Positions 9,189 through 18,200 of a stretch of 64,000 nt of DNA are shown here, piece by piece (within the stretch, counting starts at the first letter, position 1; every line of letters starts with the position of its first letter). The position numbers were made by a program, and so were the translations under genes. The DNA is from Pricia antarctica (GTDB lineage: Bacteria > Bacteroidota > Bacteroidia > Flavobacteriales > Flavobacteriaceae), in the NCBI RefSeq assembly GCF_900101815.1, contig NZ_FNAO01000003.1:372001-436000 (forward strand). The letters run 5' to 3'. The notes below the pieces were generated by a model, which was not told the origin of the DNA, made no database searches, and saw nothing but the letters and a program-made list of their open reading frames with translations.

Positions 9189-9252
9189 AGCCGCTACTTA
9201 GCTTGATAAAATAGAAATCCAATAAACTTTCTATTGCTATTTTTACTGCGCA

Positions 9253-9885
9253 TTACTTCTCTCGCACGGCATTGTTCTTTTTCAACGCCATTCGATATTC
9301 CGCCAATATTATCTTTACATCATCTACCATCTTATTGTTGAGCTCCGCCACGGAGGCGGTATTAAACCCGAATGTATTGCCCCCGTTTTCATCGTTCGTC
9401 CTACCTCGCAAATTCATATCCTTATCTATTATAAAAACATAGGGCGTGCCCAAATTATCGTTTAGGGCCAAATCGGTCTTTAATCCGGAAAAAAAGCGTT
9501 TTATGTCCGGTTTATCGGCATAGATAAAATACCATTTTTTGATATCGACCAGATGCCCCAGTTCACTTTTCAGTTCAGCTACTTTAAACTCGCTTCCCTT
9601 CGGAACGATCATTACAAATTGAAGATCGTCAAACTCGAAAAAGCGCTTATATATTTTTTGATTGAGATTAAAGGCGTTGCCTTTTTTTTGTTTGATGTCT
9701 TCCCCTAAGAATCCGAGGATGGTTATCTTGTTTTTTAAGGAAATCGTTTTATCCATATCGGCCACATCGCCAATGGACTCGGTAAGTACTGGGAGTTTTC
9801 CGAAATTTGTTACTCCCGAAGCAAAAAAGAGGTAGGCCACAATGGGCAAAACAAATAGCGTTACAAGTACAAACGTCTTTTTCAT
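9253..9885 (-). CDS. Membrane-anchored thioredoxin-fold protein without active cysteines
   Basis: 210 residues from the ATG that gives MKKTFVLVTLFVLPIVAYLFF; an upstream in-frame TTG would add four residues. After one membrane anchor the protein follows a thioredoxin/SCO-like pattern (KITILGFLGEDI where CxxxC would be, and TPYVFIIDKDMNLRGR resembling the SCO beta-hairpin) but has no cysteine at all. It sits next to the true SCO gene. I infer a paralogue that has lost copper and thiol chemistry and may act as a structural partner in oxidase assembly. Confidence 0.8.
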   Translation of the reverse strand: MKKTFVLVTLFVLPIVAYLFFASGVTNFGKLPVLTESIGDVADMDKTISLKNKITILGFLGEDIKQKKGNAFNLNQKIYKRFFEFDDLQFVMIVPKGSEFKVAELKSELGHLVDIKKWYFIYADKPDIKRFFSGLKTDLALNDNLGTPYVFIIDKDMNLRGRTNDENGGNTFGFNTASVAELNNKMVDDVKIILAEYRMALKKNNAVREK

Positions 9886-9901
9886 AGTTTGATTCAAAAC
9901 C

Positions 9902-9909
9902 CAAAGATA
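9902..9909 (-). promoter_or_regulatory. Probable Bacteroidota -7 promoter element
   Basis: Reads TATCTTTG on the minus strand, matching the TAnnTTTG consensus, 16 bases before the ATG of the thioredoxin-fold gene. No good -33 box was found at the expected spacing. It would drive the 9885-to-7529 gene group independently of the cox genes, which end at the terminator near 10090. Confidence 0.45.
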
Positions 9910-10084
9910 TAACAGAATCGATCAGTGAGAATACGGGAACTCATAACATTTTCATAACGGAGGCCTAATCAAATTTAGGGTAAGAATCAATAGACCTCGT
10001 CAAAAAGGGGCAAGGTGAATTTAAGCCTTCTATTTTGTGATTTTATCTGAAAAAAAACTGAAACCACAAATTAGCGATTCATTA

Positions 10085-10109
10085 AAAAAGACGGTTTTGA
10101 ACCCGTCTT
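10085..10109 (-). terminator. Intrinsic terminator after the cox operon
   Basis: A 7-base stem (AAGACGG at 10088-10094 with CCGTCTT at 10103-10109, loop of 8) is followed on the minus strand by a run of T. It lies about 95 bases past the stop of the subunit IV gene. The 9910-10204 gap contains nothing else I can support. Confidence 0.75.
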
Positions 10110-10204
10110 AGTATGCTGTTAAAATCCGAGTATCCCCTGAAAATCTGTTTAACTCGTTCTCAGTATTATTCAAAAAACTACACTCGATATCACTTAGTTT
10201 ATCT

Positions 10205-10588
10205 TTAGAAATCCCAGGTAATGAAGCCATCTTTGTATACATTGTAGATGTAATCGGCCTCGAAAAGAAGAATAAATATCAAATAGGCTACAAGGAAAAT
10301 CGGTGTCCACACCACCGCTCTGCGCAATGAACTTTTCTCATCGCGAAGGTGCATGAAATCCCATGCAATATAATAGGCTTTCACTAAGGTAAGAATAATA
10401 AATATCCAGTTAAGTGCCTTCATTCCCAAAATATAGGAATGGGTCAGGATTCGGGGTTTTGTGATACCCAAGGTCACCTCGATGGCAGTTACTACCGTCA
10501 AGAATATAAGTACCCCCCATATTTTTTGAACGTTGTTCTTGAAGTTCAAGGTCCCCCTGAAAATTGCCAGTTTATGTTCGTGTGCCAT
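10205..10588 (-). CDS. Cytochrome c oxidase subunit IV-type protein
   Basis: 127 residues with three membrane helices and the small cox IV (caa3/bacterial COX4) pattern, including YYIAWDFMHLRDEKSSLRRAVVW, where the histidine-containing loop is typical. Family role: an accessory subunit that stabilises the heme-copper oxidase in the inner membrane. It is the last gene of the cyoE-cox operon, 35 bases after the larger subunit III gene and followed by a terminator. Confidence 0.9.
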   Translation of the reverse strand: MAHEHKLAIFRGTLNFKNNVQKIWGVLIFLTVVTAIEVTLGITKPRILTHSYILGMKALNWIFIILTLVKAYYIAWDFMHLRDEKSSLRRAVVWTPIFLVAYLIFILLFEADYIYNVYKDGFITWDF

Positions 10589-10623
10589 TTGATTAAATGG
10601 ATTAATTATAGATTACAAATAAA

Positions 10624-11613
10624 TTATACTAGATAGAAGAACGTAAATACGAATACCCACACCAGATCTACAAAGTGCCAGTAGAGTCCCACTTTTTCGA
10701 CCATTTCATAATGGCCCCTTCTTTCGTAGGTACCAAGCACTACGTTGAAAAAGATAATAATATTAATCATGACCCCTGAAAAAACGTGGAAACCATGAAA
10801 ACCGGTAATAAAGAAAAAGAAATCGGCAAATAGACGGCTACCATATTCATTATGAACTAAATTGGCCCCTTCGACCACTTCAACACCTTCCTTTATCTTT
10901 TCGAGGGACTGCTCGCGTGTCAACACGGTTTTATGGCCTTCCATTTCCCCTTCCTGTAAAATAGCTTCCGTACGGATTACAATATTGGGGTTGGCCATAA
11001 GACCTTCCTCTACCTCATTCATGGAAAAACTTGGCAAAAAAGATTCAGACTCGAACCATAAACCTTCCGGTTCATCATGTTCAACACGGACATCAGGAAT
11101 GGTTTTCGCAAAATCAGCCAATGCAACACGTTCTCCAGTTTCTACATCGAGAAATTGCAAGATTCTACCACCTTTGGTCTCTACCGCACCGTGATCACCT
11201 TTTATAAAAGTAGCCCACTCCCAAGCTTGTGAACCTACGAAAATCGCACCTCCGATTATCGTAAGAAACATATACCATATCACGGCATTCTGCTTCATTT
11301 TATGTCCCGCATCAACGGCCAACACCATAGTTACCGAAGACATGATCAAAATAAACGTCATAAACGCCACATAAATCATGGGGTAGTTACCGTGAAAAAA
11401 AGGCACGTGTGTAAAGACCTCATCGGCTATCGGCCAAGTTTCGATAAACTTGAATCTCGAAAAACCATAGGCCGCCAAAAAACCGGAAAAGGTCAAGGCA
11501 TCCGAAACCAGGAAAAACCACATCATCAATTTGCCATAACTGGCACCTAAAGGCCGATTACCTCCACCCCAGACGTTCTCTTCCGCCATTTCCGTTGTTA
11601 CAGTAGTATCCAT
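10624..11613 (-). CDS. Cytochrome c oxidase subunit III with hydrophilic insertion
   Basis: 329 residues, longer than a bacterial five- or seven-helix subunit III. The helical core is clear (LMMWFFLVSDALTFSGFLAAY near the start; FITGFHGFHVFSG and HFVDLVWVFVFTFFYLV at the end). Between helices three and four there is a charged insert of about 100 residues (about 135-245), which also adds a QEGEMEGHKTVLTREQSLEK-like segment. Subunit III contacts the catalytic subunit and supports proton uptake. The paralogue encoded just upstream (11718-12299) has no such insert. Confidence 0.92.
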   Translation of the reverse strand: MDTTVTTEMAEENVWGGGNRPLGASYGKLMMWFFLVSDALTFSGFLAAYGFSRFKFIETWPIADEVFTHVPFFHGNYPMIYVAFMTFILIMSSVTMVLAVDAGHKMKQNAVIWYMFLTIIGGAIFVGSQAWEWATFIKGDHGAVETKGGRILQFLDVETGERVALADFAKTIPDVRVEHDEPEGLWFESESFLPSFSMNEVEEGLMANPNIVIRTEAILQEGEMEGHKTVLTREQSLEKIKEGVEVVEGANLVHNEYGSRLFADFFFFITGFHGFHVFSGVMINIIIFFNVVLGTYERRGHYEMVEKVGLYWHFVDLVWVFVFTFFYLV

Positions 11614-11717
11614 TTACTTAAAGTATGGTTAAAGTTTGCACAAAAATATAGTTTTCTTTTTTGAAACGAAAGCCGAATCTTTACGAAATACGCCTTTATT
11701 TACAATTGAATGCATTA

Positions 11718-12299
11718 TTACCCCACGAAATACATAAAGCACAACAAATAAAGCCATAGAAAATCTAAAAAGTGCCAGAACGTAGCCCCTAGGGATAAAC
11801 CCAAATAGTCTTGGGCGGCGTACTTTTTCTTGATTTGGTTATACAAAACGACCAATAAGGAAATGATACCCGCCACCACATGCACGATATGTACTGCAGC
11901 GATCAAGAAAACATACGATAGTTTAATGCTACTCGTTGGTCCGGTAAAATAATAGCCCTGTGCGACCATTTCAGAAAATCCACGGAATTGGAATATAATA
12001 AAGGCAATACCTAAGACCAAAGTTGCCCACAACCAATTGGTACACATATCCCGGTTATCTTCTTTGATAGCCTTCTTTGCCAAAACATAAGTAAGACTGC
12101 TCAATATGATAATCGCCGTACTTATATAAAAGGATTGCGGCAACTGCAGATCACTGGCCCAATCGTCGCGAGAGCTACTTACAATGTACGCGCTTGTCCA
12201 CCCCGCAAAACCCATCACGAGGCTTACGATACCGAACCACAGCATCATTTTTTTTGCCCTTTCGTTCTTTTCTTTGTCCGTACTTTGTGTTAAATCCAT
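11718..12299 (-). CDS. Heme-copper oxidase subunit III (short form)
   Basis: 193 residues with five membrane helices. The conserved core includes FRGFSEMVAQGYYFTGPTSS, the glutamate-histidine helix VHIVHVVAGIISL, and the ending FWHFLDFLWLYLLCFMYFVG. This compact subunit III form is common in caa3-type and related oxidases. It lies between cyoE (16 bases upstream) and the longer subunit III gene, so two subunit III proteins are made from one transcript. Confidence 0.92.
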   Translation of the reverse strand: MDLTQSTDKEKNERAKKMMLWFGIVSLVMGFAGWTSAYIVSSSRDDWASDLQLPQSFYISTAIIILSSLTYVLAKKAIKEDNRDMCTNWLWATLVLGIAFIIFQFRGFSEMVAQGYYFTGPTSSIKLSYVFLIAAVHIVHVVAGIISLLVVLYNQIKKKYAAQDYLGLSLGATFWHFLDFLWLYLLCFMYFVG

Positions 12300-12315
12300 T
12301 GCTTTGATTAGTAAA

Positions 12316-13230
12316 CTAGTTAGTTAACGGGCCCATAAACTTATCAATAACATATACAATTTGCATCAAGGTAATGTAGCTTACGCTGGCCAGCATCAGT
12401 TTTCTTGCGGTGGTATTGTCGCGTTTTTCATACAGAAGGAAGGCAAATACGAGCATGACCATACCCATGCCAAAAATTAGGATGGCCGCAGGGATAGAAA
12501 GCTGTAATCTTCCGGTAATCCCGAAAACGGGAATAATCGAAATGACGAGCATCCAAATGGTATACATAATAATCTGTACTGCCGTGCCTTTATCTCTTTT
12601 CCCCGTAGGCAGCATTTTGAATCCGCCTTTTTTATAATCTTTGTGCAACATCCAACCCAAGGCCCAGAAATGGGGGAACTGCCAGAAAAATTGAATCATA
12701 AAAAGGGTGCCGGCCTCAATTCCGAAATCACCGGTTGCCGCTACCCAACCCAGCATAAAGGGAATCGCGCCGGGAAATGCACCCACAAATACCGCTAAAG
12801 GAGTCTTCGTCTTCAAGGGAGTGTAAACACTTGTGTATAAAAAAATGGAAATCGCCCCGAACATGGCCGTTTTGGGATTGAGTATATACAACGCAATGAC
12901 ACCTAAAGCAGTCAAAGTAATGGCAATACCCATGGCTTTGTTGACGGACATACGACCAGCAGGAATCGGCCGGTTCTTGGTCCGGTTCATCAAGGCATCG
13001 AGATCTTTTTCGATGACTTGGTTGTAGGCATTGGATGCCCCTACCATACAATACCCGCCGAAAGCCAAAAGGAGTATGGAAACAAAATCAATTTGGTAGG
13101 CCCCGAGAAAATAACCGGCAATGGAAGAAAAGACCACGCTTACGGCCAGCCTAGCCTTGGTGATTTCTTTAAAATCGGCAAAAGCCAATGTCCAAGTAGC
13201 GCTTTTTGCCGTGTTGACCGCAGTCTTCAT
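12316..13230 (-). CDS. cyoE: Protoheme IX farnesyltransferase (heme O synthase)
   Basis: 304 residues with nine predicted helices of the UbiA superfamily. The first aspartate-rich prenyl-binding motif is intact (NQVIEKDLDALMNRTKNRP, residues 70-88), as is a second conserved loop (HFWALGWMLHKDYKKGGFKM). It farnesylates heme B to heme O, needed for a- or o-type oxidases, in the inner membrane. First gene of the operon, with a good promoter 20 bases upstream. The cox genes that follow support a role in making this oxidase. Confidence 0.96.
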   Translation of the reverse strand: MKTAVNTAKSATWTLAFADFKEITKARLAVSVVFSSIAGYFLGAYQIDFVSILLLAFGGYCMVGASNAYNQVIEKDLDALMNRTKNRPIPAGRMSVNKAMGIAITLTALGVIALYILNPKTAMFGAISIFLYTSVYTPLKTKTPLAVFVGAFPGAIPFMLGWVAATGDFGIEAGTLFMIQFFWQFPHFWALGWMLHKDYKKGGFKMLPTGKRDKGTAVQIIMYTIWMLVISIIPVFGITGRLQLSIPAAILIFGMGMVMLVFAFLLYEKRDNTTARKLMLASVSYITLMQIVYVIDKFMGPLTN

Positions 13231-13249
13231 ACACCTTCTTTTCGGAGTG

Positions 13250-13280
13250 CAAAGATAGGGAGTAGGGTTATTTTCTGCAA
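13250..13280 (-). promoter_or_regulatory. Promoter of the cyoE-cox operon
   Basis: On the minus strand a TTGC (13277-13280) is followed by 19 bases and TATCTTTG (13250-13257), matching the Bacteroidota TTTG/TTG-N19-TAnnTTTG promoter. The leader to the cyoE ATG would be only about 14 bases. Confidence 0.7.
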
Positions 13281-13327
13281 CGGAAGATGACTATTTATAT
13301 CAGGTTGAACGAGAACTGTAGGCAGCG

Positions 13328-13404
13328 GTCGGTAGGCAAGCAATAGGCAATAGGCGGCAGGCAATAAGCGGCAGGCAATAGGCAATAGGCAATACGCAAT
13401 ACGC
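13328..13404. repeat. Degenerate tandem repeat of a GGCAATA-type heptamer
   Basis: About ten imperfect copies of a seven-base unit (GGCAATA, GGCGGCA, AGCAATA, CGCAATA) stand head to tail between the divergent ends of the cyoE promoter and the tonB terminator. No reading frame. The arrangement looks like slippage-prone simple sequence rather than a binding-site array. Confidence 0.8.
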
Positions 13405-13411
13405 AAAATAA

Positions 13412-13444
13412 AAAATCCCGCAATTCGAACGAACGCGGGATTTT
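13412..13444 (-). terminator. Intrinsic terminator of the tonB-like gene
   Basis: AAAATCCCGC (13412-13421) pairs perfectly with GCGGGATTTT (13435-13444), and on the minus strand the stem runs into a T-rich tract. It lies 20 bases past the stop of the TonB-like gene. Confidence 0.85.
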
Positions 13445-13463
13445 AAGGTATTACAATGTTTTT

Positions 13464-14168
13464 CTACTGAAGCTTAAATGTTATCGGAATACTAAAAGGT
13501 ACCCTTACGGCCCTACCCCTTTGCTTTCCAGGGGTCATCTTTGGAAGTTTGCCGATAATTCTAGCAGCCTCTGCTTCTAAATTTTTATCTGGCCCTCTCA
13601 TCCTTACATTTCCGATGCTACCATCTTTTTGTATGGTAAACATTACAGATACCCGACCTTGCACGCCCATTTCTTGAGCGATTTCTGGATAACGGAAGTT
13701 TTTGCTGATGTGTTTTTGCATCATTTCCTGAAAACAGGCTCTTTTGTCCGATTCACTTTCACAACCAGGAAAAATAGGTACATCTTCAATGACCGCGAAA
13801 GGTACATCGACATCCTCGACCTCTTCCTCGACTTCGACATCTTCCACCTCGATAATTTCTTCATCTTGACTGGTCTCGGTAGACTCGATAATGGTTTCCT
13901 CAACTTCCTCCTCATCTTCGACCACCTCTATCACTTCTGGAGCGGCAGGGGGCGGTGGGGGCGGTGGGGTTTTAATCTGCTCGGTCATCGGCACCTCTTC
14001 ATCGAGGGCATCGTCAACATTCATCGAGATATCGTAATTGTTGACCTCATCGTAGGTTTTCCATTCGAAGGCGGCATACACCACAGCCATTGTGACGGCA
14101 AGGCCTATTACAAAATACAGTCCGCTACTTCGGCCTACATCTGATTTCGGATTCTTTTTGGGTTCCAT
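13464..14168 (-). CDS. TonB-family energy transducer
   Basis: 234 residues. One N-terminal membrane helix (about 16-34), a proline run of seven (68-74), a very acidic spacer rich in E, V and D (about 82-125), then a TonB C-terminal domain (about 145-234; FRYPEIAQEMGVQGRVSVMF and the ending RVPFSIPITFKLQ). Flavobacteria have many such proteins, which couple ExbB-ExbD proton motive force to outer membrane receptors. No ExbB or ExbD is nearby, so it must use one encoded elsewhere. It has its own terminator and is about 55 bases after the VanZ-like gene. Confidence 0.92.
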   Translation of the reverse strand: MEPKKNPKSDVGRSSGLYFVIGLAVTMAVVYAAFEWKTYDEVNNYDISMNVDDALDEEVPMTEQIKTPPPPPPPAAPEVIEVVEDEEEVEETIIESTETSQDEEIIEVEDVEVEEEVEDVDVPFAVIEDVPIFPGCESESDKRACFQEMMQKHISKNFRYPEIAQEMGVQGRVSVMFTIQKDGSIGNVRMRGPDKNLEAEAARIIGKLPKMTPGKQRGRAVRVPFSIPITFKLQ

Positions 14169-14222
14169 ATCCTTTACATTTTAGTGTTTGCTAATTTAAT
14201 TAAATAATCTCTTAAAAAGCAA

Positions 14223-14624
14223 TTAATTTTTCCATTTTAATCCTTTCGGCCTAGAAAAGAGCCAATTCATTGCCAATACGCCCATAATTGCCCCACAACT
14301 ATTTGCCAGCGCATCTAAAGGGTCGCCCTGCCTATCAAGTGTAAAACTGTACTGTAAAACCTCAATTATTATACCAAAGATTATCGCTCCTAACGCCACA
14401 AATATCAAGGTTCTCACTAATGAGGATTTGCCATGGGTAGTTTCACGGATAAAAAATGTTCCCAAAACCGCAGCACCGAAATAGAAGCAAAAATGCACTA
14501 CCTTATCAAAGTTGGGAATGTTGATTCCGGGCATATCATCATCAGGAAAAGTGGATAGGCTGGCCCAGGTTACAAAAGCCATCCAACCGAAAAAGGCGAT
14601 GGCAAACTTTCGTGTCTTAAGCAC
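14223..14624 (-). CDS. VanZ-like family membrane protein
   Basis: 133 residues with four membrane helices. Conserved features of small VanZ-like proteins are visible: [17 protein letters not shown] and the E-x-x-Q and G-R-x-x-D-x-x-D-x-x-A-N-x-x-G-like tract ([27 protein letters not shown]). The function of most such proteins is unknown. The start is GTG and overlaps the gcvH stop by 8 bases, so the two genes are coupled. The sprA-gcvH-vanZ order is common in flavobacteria. Confidence 0.88.
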   Translation of the reverse strand: MLKTRKFAIAFFGWMAFVTWASLSTFPDDDMPGINIPNFDKVVHFCFYFGAAVLGTFFIRETTHGKSSLVRTLIFVALGAIIFGIIIEVLQYSFTLDRQGDPLDALANSCGAIMGVLAMNWLFSRPKGLKWKN

Positions 14625-14997
14625 CTACTACCTCTTTGTATTCCGCCGCCGATAACAATCCATCGACCTCCGAGATGTCGCTGATCTTTATCTTTACCAT
14701 CCACCCTTCGCCATAAGGATCGGAGTTGACTTTTTCAGGAGCATCTTCCAAGGCTTCGTTGAATTCGATAATCTCGCCGCTTAGCGGAAGAAAGAGGTCG
14801 GATACGGTCTTAACGGCTTCAACGGTTCCAAAAATAGCGTCTTTTTCCAAAGTCTCGTCAAGGGTTTCGACTTCGACATAAACGATATCTCCTAGCTCGC
14901 CCTGTGCAAAATCGGTAATACCTACAGTTGCGATCTCGCCGTCAAGCTGAATCCACTCGTGGTCTTTGGTGTATTTTAAATCGGATGGGATGTTCAT
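14617..14997 (-). CDS. gcvH: Glycine cleavage system H protein
   Basis: 126 residues from the ATG giving [15 protein letters not shown]; an upstream in-frame start would add eight residues (MLSHKKKR) but overlaps the promoter and is not typical. The lipoylation site is K63 in [15 protein letters not shown]. The H protein carries the aminomethyl group between the P, T and L proteins of glycine cleavage. None of those partners is in the window. The length is normal. Confidence 0.96.
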   Translation of the reverse strand: MNIPSDLKYTKDHEWIQLDGEIATVGITDFAQGELGDIVYVEVETLDETLEKDAIFGTVEAVKTVSDLFLPLSGEIIEFNEALEDAPEKVNSDPYGEGWMVKIKISDISEVDGLLSAAEYKEVVGA

Positions 14998-15018
14998 GCG
15001 TTTTTTTTTGTGAGAGAG

Positions 15019-15049
15019 CAAATGTAAATGATTCCGATTCGATTTTCAA
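15019..15049 (-). promoter_or_regulatory. Promoter of gcvH-vanZ
   Basis: Minus-strand TTG (15047-15049), a 20-base spacer, and TACATTTG (15019-15026) match the Bacteroidota promoter. The ATG of gcvH lies 22 bases beyond. The rest of the gap to sprA holds two similar ACAGATTnTCGCG direct repeats but no gene. Confidence 0.65.
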
Positions 15050-15273
15050 GGAAAATGTATAATCTTGGCAGTGAAATGAGAGGAGCCGGAAAAATATTAA
15101 AACTTGGAGCAATGTCAAACGCGACGCAGCAATCTGTTGAACTTACTGCAAAGTTGAACAGATTATCGCGTCGTCATCAGATTTGTCGACAGTTGTGAAA
15201 TTTCATAGTGTGACTTCGAGGTGGGTTCGACAGATTGTCGCGCTTTGGTTGCCAGCGGCAGCTAAGCTCGCAA

Positions 15274-18200
15274 TTAATTGCCAAAGTTATACCTCAGTGT
15301 AAACCCAGCATTGATCGTGGTTTGCGGAAAGGCCGTGGATACGGCAAATTGAGAGAAAGAGTGGTCGTAGAAGAACAGGGCGTTCAACTGCTTGGTCAGG
15401 GCGTAGTCGGCGGTAAACTTGATGGATAATAAATTTTGCCCCGAAGTAATCTGGTTGTTTTCGATATCAAGGTTTCTGATGATGGTGATATTGTCACGTA
15501 GGGTGACGTCGGCCTTCAGGTTTAGGTCCCCTTTTAAGCGGGTCTTATTGCCGCCGATATTGGTCACGAACTTGACATCCTTAAAGCGATAGCCCATGCC
15601 TAGCGTATATTCCTTTCCGTTGATCTCGGTCATGAGGTTGTTGTCGAAACTCAGGGCCAAGGCACGGTTCGATCGCATTTCGGCCAAAATACTGACGGAA
15701 TTCTTCATCTCAAAATCGACCCGCATCAGCGGGTTGAACTCGTCGGTCAGTACCACGTTGTTCAAGATCAGATCGGACATCAAATCGCCAGTCTCGGGAT
15801 CCGTGGTCGACAAGCCATCGTTCTGCAATTGCGTTTTTTCCAAATTGGTCTGGAAGGAATTGATGCTGTAGGCGGCGCGATACCCGTGACTTACTGAAAA
15901 GCGTTGGAATTGTTTCTTGAACCACTTATTGCGCATCAGGCCGGTGTACTTGATGTTCCAATTGGGTATGGGTATCTGCCGGAAGACATCCAAGTTTACC
16001 CGCTCCGCATTTTGACCTGTATACGCGGCGAAAAAGGCTGGCAATAGCACATCTTGTTGGGTCTTTCCGTAAAGCTGAGGAAAGCCATCTTCATCCAAGG
16101 TGCCGGGAGATTGCCCCCTATCGGACACCAATCTATTCGCAACGGTAATCCGGTTTTGCTTGAACTGTTCAAAATTATCGGAGGTGAATTCATCGCTTTT
16201 CCCGAAAACGGTACCGATCATCATCGTCGAAATACTGAAATTGCCGTAGTCATTGCCGAGCTGAACAGTATAGGTATTGTCTTCGGCAATGCTGAAACTC
16301 TCTTGATAGCTGTTCGAAAACTGCCTATCCGCAGTCAGATCGATGGTCAGATCTTGAATCGGTAAGGCCGTAGCGGTAATATTCAATTGCTTGTTGGTGT
16401 TTTCGATATACTGCTCGTTGAACTCATCGAAACTGGTCAACCAACCTTTACGGGCCGCATCGAATCGTACGTCGGCCTGGCTTCCGAAAACAAAGCCCAA
16501 CGAAGGTCGCAACGAACCGACAAATCCGACGGATTGGGTATAGCCCGGTAGCACCTTTCCGTTGGTCTCGTTGTAATTTACATTGACGCGTTTGATCATG
16601 GTCAAAATATCGACTGCGGTGTTAAAAAGGCCACTGGATTTCTTTTGGATTTTTTCGGCGTCCTCGTTAGGGTTTCCGGCTTTGTCACTTCGAACCGGGG
16701 CGCCATCCTGTCCGCCACCCTTTCGTTTTTTGAGCCCGATCAGGTTATAGAACTTGTCCATGGTCAGGTTGGCCGTCAGGTTATGGGTGCTGGCGTTCTG
16801 CACGGTATTGATATCTTGTTGGGCGACTTCCCGTAGCGCATCCCCGCCGCGCTGCCAGTCGAAATTACTGGTATAGCTGTACTGGGCATTGATGAAATCC
16901 AACACGGGTATTTTACTAAAAGGGATTTCGTAGTTCAGTTCCAGTTGCTGGGCATGTCGGTTGGGTTCGCCCAGATCCCAGAAGCCGTCCCATAGTCCTA
17001 AAGTCTCGTCGATCCGTTGCCGCTCGATGCCTTCTTCATCCGTAAAATCCTCAAAATAATTCCGTACGATATGGTTATTACTTGCGGTAAGATTGAGGCG
17101 TAATGATTTGGTCAAGGCATAATTCACCGCATACTGCCAATTGAACAGGTAATTGCGCTGTCGTAGGGTCGGGAGATCCAACTTATCGACCCCTTCTTCG
17201 ACCACGTCACGAAAACGCTGTTGGTTGAATTGCCTATCGAAATTGGAGTTTACCGATACCGTGGTCGGCAGCAGGCTCAAGTTCAATTCTTTTAACCATT
17301 GCCAGTAAGCGCCGGTAAACAGGGAATCGTTTTTGGCAAAAGGTGCTACTTCCAAGGGCTTGAACGCATGGTTGTAGACAAAACCGGTCTTCAAATCTTT
17401 ATCTTGTAAAGCGGCAATCTCAAAATCACGGTGGTTGATCTCATTATAGGAATAATTAAAGGTAAAGTTCTCGATATCGTAGAAATTGGCATCGGCCTCT
17501 TCGCCCCTATCCTTACGGACGCCGATAAAATTGACGCTTGTTCGTTTGGTATAATCCTCGGCCTGCTCCTTAATCGCGTCGGGGTCTTGGGTGCTATCGG
17601 GATTTTCGGCAGCGGATATCCGATCATTAAGTTTAAGGTCATCATATACCGGATCGAATTCGGGGGTAATTATTTGTTCGGATATTCCATAATTAAACGG
17701 AATCTGGATGTTCCATTTCGGAGGAAGCAACTGTCCGACATTGACATTGGTGACCAAATCATAGGATATCGCATCTTCCCGGGCTCTTTCGTTCGGCATC
17801 TGGTCGATGGCCCCAAAACCGGAAGTACTGGTACTACCCGTTGCGGAAATATCGGCGAAATCCGCAATATTGGCATCTACGGCAGCAATGGCGGCCCATC
17901 CGCCCTCGTTATCAAGGCCGGCCAAACGCAGCTCGTTGAACCAGACCTCGCCCCTTACAGGTAGATTGGCGGCATTCTTCATACCGACCATCATACTACG
18001 GATGCTTCCCAAAGAGGGATTTCCCTTAATTCCGATCCGCAACATTCCGGGCGTGCGGGGCGCGAACTCATCAACGGCAACCACCTCTCCATCCAGAACT
18101 TCGAAATAGCGGATTTCACTGAGGTCATCCCCGGCAATCCAAACGGATTTAACCTTGTTCAAATCGGCCAAAATGATTTCCATCTGGTTGTTTTCAGGCC

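Noticed and set aside
13328-13404. A run of short repeats that could be taken for a CRISPR array
   Set aside because: The units are seven bases long with no spacers and no cas genes nearby; it is a simple tandem repeat.
13629-14144. A long plus-strand reading frame opposite the TonB-like gene
   Set aside because: It mirrors the proline- and acid-rich codons of the TonB-like gene, has no recognisable domain and no promoter.
14998-15021. A longer gcvH protein starting at 15021
   Set aside because: The extra eight residues are not typical, and the start lies within the promoter; the ATG at 14997 gives the standard N-terminus.
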